From: Nocardioides iriomotensis
GTDB taxonomy: Bacteria > Actinomycetota > Actinomycetes > Propionibacteriales > Nocardioidaceae
Length of the DNA: 64,000 bases
NCBI RefSeq assembly: GCF_004168035.1
Contig: NZ_SDPU01000035.1
Location: 248,001-312,000 of the forward strand
Direction of reading: 5' to 3'
Position 1 is the first letter of the stretch. Every line of letters begins with the position of its first letter. Below the pieces are notes generated by a model. That model was not told the origin of the DNA and made no database searches. It saw only the letters and a list, made by a program, of their open reading frames with translations. Below are positions 41,890 through 51,939 of the stretch, piece after piece. The position numbers were made by a program, and so were the translations under genes.

Positions 41890-43695
41890 ATGCGACGAGA
41901 TCGACGGGCATCCAGGACGTGGTGGGCAACCATCGGCGTCGCGCTGACGGCAGTTGTCGTCGCCGCGCCGACCGCCGTCGGCGGCACAGCGACGGCCGCT
42001 GCCGGTGAGTTCGGGACGCCGGCGCCCGGGCCGGAAGGTCACCGGGTCGCGGTCGGCACCGGCGGAGCCGTCGCCACGACGAGCCCGGCGGCGACCCGCG
42101 CCGGCGTCCGGGTCCTGCGTGCGGGTGGCAACGCCGTGGACGCCGCCGTAGCCGCCGCAGCCGTGCTGGGCCTGACCAACCCGGGCAACACCGGTCCCGG
42201 TGGCCTGAACTACATGACGATCTACCGCAAGAAGCAGGACGACGCGGTGGTGATCGGCAATCGCGCGCCCGCGCCGGCCGCGTTCAAGCAGGCCGATCGG
42301 GTCGGGCTGAACGTCACCGGCGCGCTCTCGGTGGGCGTACCGACCGCGGTGAGGGGCTGGGAGCAGGCGCTCGAGCGCTACGGGACGATCTCGCTGCGCC
42401 AGGCACTGCAACCGGCGATCAAGGCAGCCCGTGACGGCTTCGTGGTCGGCACGGCGTTCCCGCGGGCCGACCGCTACAAGGCCTTCACCTCGTCCCGTGA
42501 GCTCTTCTTCGACGACGACCTCGAGCCGTACGCCGTCGGCTCCCTCTTCCGCAACCCTGACCTGGCGCGGACCTACGAGCTGATCGCGAAGCGGGGCGCG
42601 GACGCCTTCTACGAGGGGCCCATCGCCCGGGCGATCGCGGACGTCATCGAGCATCCTCCGCTCACCGACGATGCCGACCAGTACATCGCCGAGGCCGCAC
42701 AACGTCCCGGCAAGCTGGTCCTCTCCGACCTGACCGGCTACCGGCAGCCGGACGTCTGGGCCCCGACCAAGGTCGACTACCGCGGCTACGACGTGTACTC
42801 CACGCCGCCGCCGGAGAGCGGGGGATCGACGGTCAGCGAGATCCTCAACATCCTCGAGGGGTTCGACCTCTCCGGTCCGGACCGGGCGCTCGCCGAGCAC
42901 CGCGTGATCGAGGCGTCCAAGCTCGCCTACGCGGACCGTGCGCGCTTCGTCGCCGACCCGGAGTTCGTCGACGTGCCGCTCGAGGAGCTGCTCTCGGACG
43001 CCTACGCCGGCCAACGGCGCTGCCTGATCGGCGACGCGGCACTGTCGGCACCGGTCGCGGCCGGCGACCCGACGTCGCCCGACGGCGCCTGTGCGGACAA
43101 CGGACCCGGCAGCCAGGAGGGCGACCACGTGGGGTCGACCGACCATCTCGCCGTCGTCGACAGGTGGGGCAACGCGGTCAGCTACAACGGGACGAACGTC
43201 AGCAGCAGCGGGATCGTCGTGCCGGGGTACGGCTTCACCCTCAACAACGAGATGACGAACTTCAACCCGCAGCCCCTCTTCGAGGGCGACCCCAACCTGG
43301 CCGACGGTGGCAAGCGCCCGCGAGGCAACATGGCGCCCACAGTGGTCGTCCGCGACGGGCGGCCGGTGCTCTCGGTCGGGGCCGCGGGCGGAACGACGAT
43401 CCAGACGACCGTCCTCGGCATCATCGTGAACCACCTCGACTTCGGTCTGGGGCTGCCAGACGCCCTCGCGGCGGGCCGCGCATCGCAGGCCAACACGGCC
43501 ACGACGTCCGCCGAGTCGCCGTTCCTGCAGACCTTCGGCAACGAGCTCACCACCAGGTTCGGCCAGCGCTTCAGCGGGAGCAGCGGGATCGCGGTCGCTC
43601 AGGGTGTCTCGGTACTTCCCGACGGACGCCTCGTGGCCGTCGCCGACGCGCGCGGCGGTGACGGGGATGCCCGTGTCCTGCGCAGCGAGGAGTGA
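41890..43695 (+). CDS. ggt: Gamma-glutamyltransferase
   Basis: A 601-residue secreted enzyme with a signal peptide (TIGVALTAVVVAAPTAVGGTATA). It processes itself into two subunits at a Thr that becomes the nucleophile; here the Thr lies in HVGSTDHLAVVD. The small-subunit blocks SYNGTNVSSSGIVVPGYGF, LNNEMTNF and RGNMAPTVVV are intact. It cleaves gamma-glutamyl bonds of glutathione-like compounds outside the cytoplasm. The residue after the nucleophilic Thr is Asp where many enzymes have Ser/Thr. A GGAGAG ribosome site precedes the ATG at 41890, and an AT-rich stretch at 41800-41860 is a likely promoter. Confidence 0.93.
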   Translation: MRRDRRASRTWWATIGVALTAVVVAAPTAVGGTATAAAGEFGTPAPGPEGHRVAVGTGGAVATTSPAATRAGVRVLRAGGNAVDAAVAAAAVLGLTNPGNTGPGGLNYMTIYRKKQDDAVVIGNRAPAPAAFKQADRVGLNVTGALSVGVPTAVRGWEQALERYGTISLRQALQPAIKAARDGFVVGTAFPRADRYKAFTSSRELFFDDDLEPYAVGSLFRNPDLARTYELIAKRGADAFYEGPIARAIADVIEHPPLTDDADQYIAEAAQRPGKLVLSDLTGYRQPDVWAPTKVDYRGYDVYSTPPPESGGSTVSEILNILEGFDLSGPDRALAEHRVIEASKLAYADRARFVADPEFVDVPLEELLSDAYAGQRRCLIGDAALSAPVAAGDPTSPDGACADNGPGSQEGDHVGSTDHLAVVDRWGNAVSYNGTNVSSSGIVVPGYGFTLNNEMTNFNPQPLFEGDPNLADGGKRPRGNMAPTVVVRDGRPVLSVGAAGGTTIQTTVLGIIVNHLDFGLGLPDALAAGRASQANTATTSAESPFLQTFGNELTTRFGQRFSGSSGIAVAQGVSVLPDGRLVAVADARGGDGDARVLRSEE

Positions 43696-43716
43696 CCACC
43701 GCAGGCGGAGGTCGCG

Positions 43717-44286
43717 TCAGGCGTGCTCGGGGCCGATCGAGGGTTGCCACTCCCGTCTGAGCAGCCCGTAGACCCACGAGTCGGAGACGTCGCCGTTGAC
43801 GACGCAGTCCTCCCGCAGCGTCCCCTCGCGCACGAACCCGAGCTTCTCCAGCACCCGGGCAGACGCCGTGTTGCGGGTGTCGGTCTCGGCCTGGACGCGG
43901 TTCAGGTCCAGCGTGTCGAAGGCCCACCGCAGCAGGGCGCGCGCGGCCTCCGTGGCGTAGCCCTGGCCCCAGGCGGCCTCGGCGAGGCAGTAGCCGAGGG
44001 AGGCGCTGCGGTAGTCCGGGTTCCAGCGGTTCAGGGTGCACCAGCCGACGAACGTGCCGTCGCTGACCCGGTCCACCGCGAGGCGAGCCCCGGTGCCCTC
44101 CTCGGCCATCCGCCGGCTCAGTGACAGGAACCGGTCGGCGCGCGAGCGTTCGCTCCAGGGCGGCGCGTCCCAGTAGCGCAGCACGAAGGCATTGCTGTGC
44201 AGCGCGTAGAGGTCGTCGCGGTCGGTGTCGGCGACGGGACGCAGTCGGAGACGAGCCGTCTCCAGCGTCGGGGTGGGCAGCGACAC
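43717..44286 (-). CDS. GNAT N-acetyltransferase, RimJ/RimL type
   Basis: A 189-residue acetyltransferase. TPTLETARLRLRPVADTD at the start, GYCLAEAAWGQGYATEAARALL (the acetyl-CoA loop, WGQGYATEA) and NTASARVLEKLGFVREGTLRE are classic RimJ/RimL patterns. It may acetylate ribosomal or other protein N-termini, or small molecules. GTG 44286 fits the usual N-terminus. It ends 21 bases after ggt in convergent orientation, and follows the TIGR01777 gene by eight bases on the same strand, so those two are probably co-transcribed. Confidence 0.9.
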   Translation of the reverse strand: MSLPTPTLETARLRLRPVADTDRDDLYALHSNAFVLRYWDAPPWSERSRADRFLSLSRRMAEEGTGARLAVDRVSDGTFVGWCTLNRWNPDYRSASLGYCLAEAAWGQGYATEAARALLRWAFDTLDLNRVQAETDTRNTASARVLEKLGFVREGTLREDCVVNGDVSDSWVYGLLRREWQPSIGPEHA

Positions 44287-44294
44287 GACGGCCG

Positions 44295-45191
44295 CTAGAT
44301 CCGGCCGAGCGCCGACAGCAGGCGGGTCTCCAGGGTGGGGTGCTCGAAGACGAATCCCTCGTCGAGCAGCCGGCGCGGCTCCACCCGTGTCGACCCGAGC
44401 AGCTCGCTCGACACGTCGCGCAGCAGCGTCCTGATCGCGAATGCCGGCGCGCGGACAAGTTTCGGGCGGTGCAGCAGCTCGGCGAGCTGCGCGGTGAACT
44501 CCGCCTGGGTCGTCTGCTGCGGGGCGGTGAGGTTGTACGCGCCCTCCGCCGCGTCGTTGCCGGCGAGCCAGGTGGCAGCGCGCAGCCAGTCGACGAGGGA
44601 GATCGTCGAGAAGTACTGCTCGCCGCTGCCGATCGGGCCGCCCACGCCGGCTTTGAACTGCCGCAGCATCGGCTTCAGCGCGCCTCCGCGCCGGTCGAGC
44701 GCCACCCCGGAGCGCATCACGACGACCCGGGCGCCGGCCTCGCCGGCCGGCTCGGTGCACGCCTGCCACTCGCGGGTGACCGTGCCCATGAAGGTGTCGG
44801 CGTCCGTCGGGGACTTCTCGGTGACGACCGAGTCGCCGCGGTCGCCGTAGCCGGCGATGCCGTTCTGGGCGAGGAACGTCGGCTTGCGGTCGGACGCGGC
44901 GATCGCGGCAGCCAGCGTCCGGGTGGTGGCCGTGCGGCTGGTGACGAACGTGCGCTTGTAGGACTCGGTCCAGGGGAAGTGCGCCAGGTTCGCGCCTGAC
45001 AGGCACGCGACGACGTCGGCGGACTCGATGACGTCGCGGTCGACGCTGCCCGTCATCGGGTCCCAGGACGACTCGTTGGCCGAGAGGGCCTCGCCGCGCA
45101 CGAGGCGCACGACCTCGTGCCCCTCGCGAGCGAGGTGGTCGCGCCACGCCGTACCGAGAAAGCCGGAGGCCCCGGCCAGGACGAATCTCAT
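44295..45191 (-). CDS. TIGR01777 family NAD-dependent epimerase/sugar-nucleotide-like protein
   Basis: A 298-residue extended-SDR protein: MRFVLAGASGFLGTAWRDHL carries the GxxGxxG NAD loop, and LAQNGIAGYGDRGDSVVTEKSP the active-site region. The C-terminal DUF1731 segment ends ALGRI. In mycobacteria the homologue (Rv2216) lies between sucB and lipB, as here apart from insertions. Role unknown, possibly cell division- or lipoate-linked by context only. TAGGGT (minus strand, 45198-45203) lies six bases before the ATG, so the transcript is leaderless. Confidence 0.92.
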   Translation of the reverse strand: MRFVLAGASGFLGTAWRDHLAREGHEVVRLVRGEALSANESSWDPMTGSVDRDVIESADVVACLSGANLAHFPWTESYKRTFVTSRTATTRTLAAAIAASDRKPTFLAQNGIAGYGDRGDSVVTEKSPTDADTFMGTVTREWQACTEPAGEAGARVVVMRSGVALDRRGGALKPMLRQFKAGVGGPIGSGEQYFSTISLVDWLRAATWLAGNDAAEGAYNLTAPQQTTQAEFTAQLAELLHRPKLVRAPAFAIRTLLRDVSSELLGSTRVEPRRLLDEGFVFEHPTLETRLLSALGRI

Positions 45192-45227
45192 GAGCCGACC
45201 CTAGCCAGTCGGCCGTGCTCCGAAACG

Positions 45228-45275
45228 CGTCGTGCGCGCGACCCCTCCCCGACGGGAGGCGCCGCGCGCACGACG
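45228..45275 (-). terminator. Strong hairpin after sucB
   Basis: CGTCGTGCGCGCG (45228-45240) pairs perfectly with CGCGCGCACGACG (45263-45275) over 13 bp, with a further CCTCCC/GGGAGG inner stem. It lies 20 bases after the sucB stop and before the TIGR01777 promoter, and should end the lpd-sucB transcript. Confidence 0.8.
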
Positions 45276-45296
45276 GGCGCTGCGGTGGGGTGCCGC

Positions 45297-47258
45297 TCAG
45301 ACCTCGAACTGACCCGCCTCGAGGCGCTGCTTGACCTCGCTGAGGAAGCGGGCGGCGTCGGCGCCGTCGACGAGCCGGTGGTCGTAGGTGAGCGCCAGGT
45401 ACACCATGTTGCGCACCGCGATCGTCTCGCCGAGGTTCGCGTCGTCGATGACCACGGCCCGCTTGACCACCGAGCCGGTGCCGAGGATCGCGACCTGCGG
45501 CTGGTTGATGATCGGGGTGTCGAAGAGCGCGCCCCGGCTTCCGGTGTTGGTCAGCGTGAACGTGCCGCCGGCCAGCTCGTCGGGACCGATCTTGTTGGTG
45601 CGCGTGCGCTCCGCAACGTCAGCGATCTTGCGGGCGAGCCCGGCGATCGACAGGTCGCCGGCCTCCTTGATCACCGGGACGAGCAGACCCTTGTCGGTGT
45701 CGACGGCGATACCGAGGGCCTCGTGGTCGAAGTAGGTGACCTCGCCCTTCTCGGTGTCGATCGACGCGTTGAGCGACGGGTGCTGCTTGAGCGCGTCGAT
45801 GGCCGCCTTGGCGAAGAACGGCATGAACGACAGCTTCACGCCCTCGCGGGCGGCGAACTCGGCCTTGGCGGCGTCACGCAGGCGCGCGATCGACGTCACG
45901 TCGACCTCGACGACCGTGGTGAGCTGGGCCGAGGTCTGCAGCGACTCGACCATCCGCTTCGCGATGACCTTGCGCAGCCGGCTCATCTGCTCGGTCTTGC
46001 CGCGCAGCGGGCTCGGCGTCGGCGCCGCCGGGGCCGGAGCCTGGCCACCGGCAGCCGGAGCGGCCGAAGCGGCCGGCGCGGCTGCGGGCTCGGGCTGGGC
46101 CTTCGCGGCCTCTGCCGCGTCGAGGACGTCCTGCTTGCGGATCCGGCCGCCGACACCGCTACCGGTGAGGGTGGCGAGGTCGACACCGTGCTCGGCGGCC
46201 ATCTTGCGGACGAGCGGGGTGACGTACGCGCCGTCACCCGAGCCCTCCGCCTGCGCGGCGGCGCGAGGCGCGGCCTGCGGCTGCTGCGCGGGCTCCGGGG
46301 CCTGAGCCTCCGGCGTGGCCTGCTGGGTGGCCGGCCGCGGCGCGGGTGCGGGAGCCGACTGGGAGGACGCCTCGGCGGCGCCGTCGCTCTGGCCGGACTC
46401 GTCGGCCGGCTTCGCCTCGGGCTCGGGCGTCGGCTCGGGCTCGGGCGCCTTCTCCTCGGCCGGGGCCGGGGCGGGCTCGCCGCCTCCCGAGGGCGCGGCG
46501 TCGCCGGAGCCGATCACGGCCAGCTCGGCGCCGACCTCGACGGTCTCGTCCTCGTTGACCTTGATCTCCAACAGGGTGCCGGCGACGGGCGAGGGGATCT
46601 CGGTGTCGACCTTGTCGGTGGAGACCTCGAGCAGCGGCTCGTCGACCGCGACCTCGTCACCGACCTGCTTCAACCAGCGGGTGACGGTGCCCTCGGTGAC
46701 GGACTCGCCGAGCGCGGGCAGCGTGACCGGGGTGCCGGAGCCGCCGCCGGAGCCACCGGAGCCGCCGGCCTGGCCGGCGGCGTCGGAGGACTGCTGCTCG
46801 GGCGCGGTGTCGGCGGACCCCTGTGGGGTCTCGGCCTGGGCCGGGGCCTCGTCGGTGCGGGCGGCGGGCGGGTCGGTCTCGGTCTCGGTCTTCTGCGCAC
46901 CGGACTCGTCGGCACCGTCGGCGCCGCTCTCGTCGCCGGGTGCGGCCTGGTGCTCCTGGGCGGCGGTCTGCTCGGGCTCGGACTCCTGGCCGCCGCCGTC
47001 GGAGGAACCGGCGGACTCGCCCTCGTCGCCGACGGTGCAGAGCTCGGCGCCGACCTCGACGGTCTCGTCCTCCTGCACCTTGATCTCGATCAGCGTGCCC
47101 GCCACGGGCGAGGGGATCTCGGTGTCGACCTTGTCGGTCGAGACCTCGAGCAGCGGCTCGTCGACCGCGACGGTGTCACCCGGCTGCTTCAGCCAGCGGG
47201 TGACGGTGCCTTCGGTGACGGACTCGCCGAGGGCCGGGAGGGTGACTGAGGTCGCCAT
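45297..47258 (-). CDS. sucB: 2-oxoglutarate dehydrogenase E2 component (dihydrolipoyl succinyltransferase)
   Basis: A 653-residue E2 protein. Two lipoyl domains each carry the attachment motif [12 protein letters not shown] (first Lys at residue 43); long Ala/Pro/Glu linkers follow. A peripheral-subunit-binding domain (about 345-390, [20 protein letters not shown]) precedes the catalytic domain, whose active-site His lies in [12 protein letters not shown]. In actinobacteria this protein (SucB/DlaT) often serves pyruvate as well as 2-oxoglutarate dehydrogenase. The two lipoyl-coding segments are nearly identical DNA. It follows lpd by 57 bases and uses the lipoate made by lipB and lipA. Confidence 0.96.
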   Translation of the reverse strand: MATSVTLPALGESVTEGTVTRWLKQPGDTVAVDEPLLEVSTDKVDTEIPSPVAGTLIEIKVQEDETVEVGAELCTVGDEGESAGSSDGGGQESEPEQTAAQEHQAAPGDESGADGADESGAQKTETETDPPAARTDEAPAQAETPQGSADTAPEQQSSDAAGQAGGSGGSGGGSGTPVTLPALGESVTEGTVTRWLKQVGDEVAVDEPLLEVSTDKVDTEIPSPVAGTLLEIKVNEDETVEVGAELAVIGSGDAAPSGGGEPAPAPAEEKAPEPEPTPEPEAKPADESGQSDGAAEASSQSAPAPAPRPATQQATPEAQAPEPAQQPQAAPRAAAQAEGSGDGAYVTPLVRKMAAEHGVDLATLTGSGVGGRIRKQDVLDAAEAAKAQPEPAAAPAASAAPAAGGQAPAPAAPTPSPLRGKTEQMSRLRKVIAKRMVESLQTSAQLTTVVEVDVTSIARLRDAAKAEFAAREGVKLSFMPFFAKAAIDALKQHPSLNASIDTEKGEVTYFDHEALGIAVDTDKGLLVPVIKEAGDLSIAGLARKIADVAERTRTNKIGPDELAGGTFTLTNTGSRGALFDTPIINQPQVAILGTGSVVKRAVVIDDANLGETIAVRNMVYLALTYDHRLVDGADAARFLSEVKQRLEAGQFEV

Positions 47259-47315
47259 TGCGTTCCTTCGCTCCTTGGGTGCTTCGCTGGTCTGAGAAGT
47301 CCGGTGATCGTGAGT

Positions 47316-48725
47316 CTATGAGTGGGCGTGCAGCGGCTTCCCGGCGAGCGCGAGGTGCGCCTCGCCGAGCGCTTCGTTCTGGGTGGGGTGCGCGTGCACG
47401 AGCGGCGCGACGTCCTCGGGGTGCGCCTCCCAGGCGTAGATGAGCTGCGCCTCGCCGATCAGCTCGCCGGCACGGGCCCCGATGATGTGTACGCCGACGA
47501 CCGGGCCGTCCTTGGTGCGCACGAGCTTCACGAAGCCCTGCGTCTTGAGGATCTGGCTCTTGCCGTTGCCGCCGAGGTCGTAGGTGAGCGACTCGACGGC
47601 GTCGGCGCCGTACCGCTCCTGCGCGGCTGCCTCGGTGAGCCCGACGGAGGCCACCTCCGGGTCGCAGTAGGTCACCCGCGGAACCGTCGACTCGTCGATC
47701 GGGGCCGGCTCCAGGCCCGCGACCTCCTCGGCCACGAAGATGCCCTGCTGGAAGCCGCGGTGCGCGAGCTGGAGACCGGGCACGATGTCGCCGACGGCGT
47801 ACACGCCGTCGACGTTGGTGCGCAGCCGGTCGTCGGTGAGCACGAAGCCGCGGTCCATCGAGACGCCCTGCTCGTCGTAGCCGAGCCCCTGCGTCGTCGG
47901 GCCGCGGCCGACGGCGACGAGCAGCACCTCGGCCTCGATCACGTCGCCGCCCTGGACGGTGACCTTCACGCCCTGGTCGGTGTGCTCGACCGACTCGAAC
48001 GGGGTGCCGGTGCGAAAGCCGATGCCGCGCTTGCGGAACGACCGCTCGAGCGTCTTGGAGACCGCCTCGTCCTCGAGCGGGACGAGCCGCGGCAGTGCCT
48101 CGACGATCGTGACGTCGGCGCCGAACGACTTCCAGACGCTGGCGAACTCGCACCCGATGACACCGCCACCGAGCACGACGGCCGACGCCGGCACATGGTC
48201 GAGCTGGAGGGCGTGCTCGCTGGTGATGACCTTCTGGCCGTCGACGTCGAGCCCGGGGAGACTCTTGGAGTAGGAGCCGCTGGCGAGGACGACCGCCTTC
48301 GCCGCGGTGTACGGCGTGCCGTTGACCTCGACGGTGCGCGGGCCGGTCAGCCGGCCCTCGCCCTCGATCACGGTGATGCCGCGGCCCTTGATCAGGCCGG
48401 TGAGGCCCTTGAAGAGACGGGAGACGACGCCGTCCTTGTACTTGTTGACGCCGCCCATGTCGATGCTCTCGAAGGTGGCGTTGACGCCGAACTGCTCGGA
48501 CTCGCGGGCCGAGTCGGCCACCTCGGCGGCGTGCAGCAGCGCCTTGGTGGGGATGCAACCGACGTGCAGGCACGTGCCGCCGAGCTTGCCCTTCTCGACG
48601 AGGGCCACCGACAACCCCAACTGGGCGGCGCGGAGGGCGCAGGCGTAGCCGCCGCTCCCGGCCCCGAGAATCACGATGTCGAACTGCTGATCGCCTCCGG
48701 CTCCGCTCGTGTCGGTCACCGTCAC
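47316..48725 (-). CDS. lpd: Dihydrolipoyl dehydrogenase
   Basis: A 469-residue flavoprotein that reoxidises dihydrolipoyl groups with NAD+. The FAD loop is VILGAGSGGYACALR, the redox-active disulfide is in GGTCLHVGCIPTK, the NAD loop is VVLGGGVIGCEFASVW, and the catalytic base pair is in HAHPTQNEALGEAHL. Two GTG starts lie six bases apart at 48725 and 48719; GGACGGA is better spaced for the second. It is the E3 subunit for the SucB complex encoded next to it and can also serve glycine cleavage with GcvT. Confidence 0.97.
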   Translation of the reverse strand: MTVTDTSGAGGDQQFDIVILGAGSGGYACALRAAQLGLSVALVEKGKLGGTCLHVGCIPTKALLHAAEVADSARESEQFGVNATFESIDMGGVNKYKDGVVSRLFKGLTGLIKGRGITVIEGEGRLTGPRTVEVNGTPYTAAKAVVLASGSYSKSLPGLDVDGQKVITSEHALQLDHVPASAVVLGGGVIGCEFASVWKSFGADVTIVEALPRLVPLEDEAVSKTLERSFRKRGIGFRTGTPFESVEHTDQGVKVTVQGGDVIEAEVLLVAVGRGPTTQGLGYDEQGVSMDRGFVLTDDRLRTNVDGVYAVGDIVPGLQLAHRGFQQGIFVAEEVAGLEPAPIDESTVPRVTYCDPEVASVGLTEAAAQERYGADAVESLTYDLGGNGKSQILKTQGFVKLVRTKDGPVVGVHIIGARAGELIGEAQLIYAWEAHPEDVAPLVHAHPTQNEALGEAHLALAGKPLHAHS

Positions 48726-48891
48726 TCCGTCCTGTGTCCCAGATATGGCCAGCTCTGCCAGTCGGGTCGTACCCGCCCGTCATCCTTGCACCAAACCCGA
48801 GATGGTCGACACCCGGTCCCACGGCCCGTACCCCGTGGCCGCTGTGCCTGAACAGCGGGTCCCGCTTCGCCTCATGCGCCACACTTGCGGC

Positions 48892-49245
48892 ATGGGGTTG
48901 ATGGACCGGTTCCGCCGCGGCGGGACGAAGATGCGCCGGCCGAAAGGCCAGGGGCCGACGACGGTCCGCGCCTCGGACGGCGCCGACGCGAAGCACCTCG
49001 AGGAGTTCGCCCGCAGCCGGCGCGGCGTCGAGGGCTTCGTCGAGCCGCGCACCGCAGTCAGTGACGTCACGATCATGCTCGTCGCGCACGACGGTGAGTG
49101 GACGCGCCGGCGGGTGCCGTCGGTGCAGTGGGCACACGCGTTCGCGAACAAGCACGGCATCCCGTCGTACGACGCCGCGGTGGTCGGCTACCCGGCGCGG
49201 ATGCGCGAGTGGAACCGGCGGCAGAAGCAGAACGGCCTCTCCTGA
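48892..49245 (+). CDS. Conserved actinobacterial protein of unknown function
   Basis: A 117-residue soluble protein starting MGLMDRFRRGGTKMRRPKG, with AKHLEEFARSRRGVEGFVEP, VTIMLVAHDGEWTRRRVPS and VVGYPARMREWNRRQ. I do not recognise a functional family. CACACT lies six bases before the ATG, a possible leaderless start. It sits between the divergent lpd and the convergent pepA genes. Its basic character suggests a nucleic-acid or membrane role, which is a guess. Confidence 0.75.
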   Translation: MGLMDRFRRGGTKMRRPKGQGPTTVRASDGADAKHLEEFARSRRGVEGFVEPRTAVSDVTIMLVAHDGEWTRRRVPSVQWAHAFANKHGIPSYDAAVVGYPARMREWNRRQKQNGLS

Positions 49246-49260
49246 CCCGCCCAGGGCCTC

Positions 49261-50772
49261 CTAGGCGCTGGTCTCCGCCATCTCCCGCGCCAGCTCGACG
49301 AGCGTGGCCACGGTGACCCCGGTGCCGCCGGCCGTCACGTGGCCGTACGCGCCGCGCTTGTTGAAGCCGGGGCCGGCGATGTCGACGTGCGCCCAGGCCT
49401 GCCCCTCGGGCACGAAGGCCTGGAGGAAGGCCGCGGCGTAGCTCGCACCGCCGTAGAGGTCCACGTTGTGCTGCATCAGGTCGGCGACGGTGCTGTAGGT
49501 GCGCACCTTGACCGGCATCTCGTCCGAGATCGGCATCGGCCAGTGCGTCTCGCCGACGCGTGCGCCGGCCTCGCGCACCCGCGCCACCACGGCGTCGCTG
49601 CTGCCGAACAGCCCGCTCACCCGGTCGCCCAGCGCGGTCTCGCAGGCGCCGGTGAGCGTGGCGACGTCGACGACGAGGTCGGGCTTCGCGTCGCCGGCCA
49701 TCGAGAGCGCGTCGGCGAGCACCAGGCGCCCCTCGGCGTCGGTGTTGAGCACCTCGACGGTCTGGCCGTCGTGCATGGTCAGCACGTCACCGGGCCGGGT
49801 GGCGGTGCCCGACACCATGTTCTCCGCCATCGGCACCCAGGCCGTCACCTCGACCGGCAGGCCGAGCTCGGCGACCGCCAGGGTCGCGCTGACCACGGCG
49901 GCGGCACCGGCCATGTCGGACTTCATCGTCACCATCGACGGCCCGGGCTTGATAGTCAGGCCGCCGGAGTCGTAGGTGATGCCCTTGCCGACCAGGCCGA
50001 GGTGCGCGTGCGCACCCCGGGGCTTGTAGTGCAGCCGGACCAGCCGGGGCGGGTTCGCCGACCCCTGGCCGACGCCGAGGATGCCGCCGCACTGCTCGTC
50101 GGCGAGCGCCTTCTCGTCGAGGACGGTCGCGGTCACCTTGCCCTTGCGCTTGGCCTTGGCCGCGTCGACGACGGCGTCGGCGAAGGCGGGCGGTGCCAGG
50201 TCGCCGGCGGGCGTGTTGACCCAGTCGCGGGTGCGGGCGACCGCGGCGGCGACGACCTGCGCGGTCTCGAACGCCTCCTGCGTCGCGGCGGCGCGGGCCG
50301 CCGGGCTCAGCACGACGACCTCGCCGGGGGTGTCGTCGTCGCCCTTGCTGCTCTTGTACGTCGTGAACGTGTAGCCGCCGAGCAGGTAGCCCTCGGTCGC
50401 CGCCCGCACGTGCGCGGCGTCGTCGGCCGGCAGGGCCAGCGCGACGGTCGCCGCGTTGGTCACGGTGCGCGCGGCCGCCCCGGCGGCGCGGCGTACCGCG
50501 TCCGGGTCCACCTTGTCGGCCGGGCCGAGCCCGACCACGACCAGGAGCGGCGACTTCAGCGTGCCCCCGGTGGGGATCCGGGCGACCTCGCCGCGCTTGC
50601 CGGTGATCCCGAGCGTCGCGAGCAGCGGACCGAACTTGCGCCCGTAGGCCGAGGCGACGTCCTCGCCGCCCGACGCCGCGACGACGCCCTTGCCGGCGCT
50701 CACGACGCCGATGACGAGGGCGTCGGTGCGGGTCTTGGCCGGGGAGCCCTTGCGCAACGTGTAGGTGGTCAT
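49261..50772 (-). CDS. pepA: Leucyl aminopeptidase, M17 family
   Basis: A 503-residue two-zinc aminopeptidase. The metal-binding signature NTDAEGRLVLADAL is complete, as are KGITYDSGGLTIKPGPSM and KSDMAGAAAVVSA, with Lys and Asp ligands. The N-terminal domain (about 1-165) is the usual macro-like partner. The enzyme releases N-terminal amino acids from peptides in the cytoplasm. TAGGCT lies eight bases before the ATG on the minus strand. In M. tuberculosis the equivalent (pepB) is also close to gcvT and sucB. Confidence 0.96.
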   Translation of the reverse strand: MTTYTLRKGSPAKTRTDALVIGVVSAGKGVVAASGGEDVASAYGRKFGPLLATLGITGKRGEVARIPTGGTLKSPLLVVVGLGPADKVDPDAVRRAAGAAARTVTNAATVALALPADDAAHVRAATEGYLLGGYTFTTYKSSKGDDDTPGEVVVLSPAARAAATQEAFETAQVVAAAVARTRDWVNTPAGDLAPPAFADAVVDAAKAKRKGKVTATVLDEKALADEQCGGILGVGQGSANPPRLVRLHYKPRGAHAHLGLVGKGITYDSGGLTIKPGPSMVTMKSDMAGAAAVVSATLAVAELGLPVEVTAWVPMAENMVSGTATRPGDVLTMHDGQTVEVLNTDAEGRLVLADALSMAGDAKPDLVVDVATLTGACETALGDRVSGLFGSSDAVVARVREAGARVGETHWPMPISDEMPVKVRTYSTVADLMQHNVDLYGGASYAAAFLQAFVPEGQAWAHVDIAGPGFNKRGAYGHVTAGGTGVTVATLVELAREMAETSA

Positions 50773-50838
50773 CAGCGCAGAGCCTAGCCGCGGTCGGCAC
50801 GTGGATCCGCCGGGGATGCGCTGGGGTAGGTTGCGGCC

Positions 50839-51939
50839 ATGCCTGACCTGAAGACCTCCCCGCTGCACGACAAGCACGTCGCACTGGGCGCGAAGATGGC
50901 GGAGTTCGGGGGCTGGCTGATGCCGCTGGAGTACGCCGGGGTCCTCAAGGAGCACAACGCCGTCCGCGAGTCCGTCGGCGTCTTCGACGTCAGCCACCTC
51001 GGCAAGGCGGTGGTGCGCGGTCCGGGCGCGGCGGCGTACGTCAACGCCTGCCTGTCCAACGACCTCGGCCGGATCGAGCCGGGCAAGGCGCAGTACACCC
51101 TGTGCTGCGACGACGCGACCGGCGGCGTCGTCGACGACCTGATCGCCTACCTGCACGGCGACGACCACGTCTTCCTGATCCCGAACGCCGCCAACACCGC
51201 CGAGGTGGTCCGCCGCCTCGCGGCGGGCGCTCCGGACGGCGTCGAGGTGGTTGACCAGCACGCCGACTTCGCGATCCTCGCCGTGCAGGGCACGCACTCC
51301 GACGAGGTGCTCGACGCGATGGGTCTGCCGACCGGGCACGACTACATGTCGTTCGTCGAGGCCGAGTACGCCGGGCACACCGTCGTCGTCTGCCGCACCG
51401 GCTACACCGGCGAGCGCGGCTACGAGCTCGTCGCGCCCAACGCGGTCGCCGGCGAGCTGTGGGACGCGATCCTGGCGGCGGGGGAGTCGCACGCGATCGC
51501 GCCGGCCGGGCTCGGGGCCCGCGACACCCTGCGCACCGAGATGGGCTACCCGCTGCACGGCCAGGACATCAGCCTCGACGTCACGCCGGTCCAGGCCCGG
51601 CTCGGCTGGGCGGTCGGCTGGAAGAAGGACGCCTTCTGGGGCAAGGACGTGCTGGTCCGCGAGAAGGGGGAGGGGCCTAGCCGGCTGCTGCGCGGCCTGG
51701 TCGCCTCGGGGCGGGGCATCCCGCGCCCGGGCATGCGGGTGCTGCTCACGCCGGACTTCGCGGTCGGTGCGGTCACGTCCGGCACGTTCTCGCCGAGCCT
51801 GAAGAAGGGCGTCGGGCTCGCGCTGATCTCCGCCCAGGTGCAGGAGGGCGCCGAGGTCTCGGTCGACGTCCGCGGACGGGCCGAGGTCTTCACCGTGACC
51901 AAGCCGCCGTTCATGACGCCCGGCGTGCGCGAGAGCTGA
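50839..51939 (+). CDS. gcvT: Aminomethyltransferase, glycine cleavage T protein
   Basis: A 366-residue T protein that releases ammonia and transfers the methylene group of glycine to tetrahydrofolate. [30 protein letters not shown] and [13 protein letters not shown] with the folate-binding region [15 protein letters not shown] are typical. TAGGTT (50827-50832) lies six bases before the ATG, a leaderless start, so no riboswitch leader exists. It is divergent from pepA and its stop abuts the convergent cobS stop. The other glycine-cleavage genes are not in the window. Confidence 0.97.
   Translation: MPDLKTSPLHDKHVALGAKMAEFGGWLMPLEYAGVLKEHNAVRESVGVFDVSHLGKAVVRGPGAAAYVNACLSNDLGRIEPGKAQYTLCCDDATGGVVDDLIAYLHGDDHVFLIPNAANTAEVVRRLAAGAPDGVEVVDQHADFAILAVQGTHSDEVLDAMGLPTGHDYMSFVEAEYAGHTVVVCRTGYTGERGYELVAPNAVAGELWDAILAAGESHAIAPAGLGARDTLRTEMGYPLHGQDISLDVTPVQARLGWAVGWKKDAFWGKDVLVREKGEGPSRLLRGLVASGRGIPRPGMRVLLTPDFAVGAVTSGTFSPSLKKGVGLALISAQVQEGAEVSVDVRGRAEVFTVTKPPFMTPGVRES

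Noticed and set aside
50773-50838. Glycine riboswitch before gcvT
   Set aside because: The promoter -10 lies six bases before the ATG and the gap to pepA is only 66 bases, leaving no room for a leader RNA.
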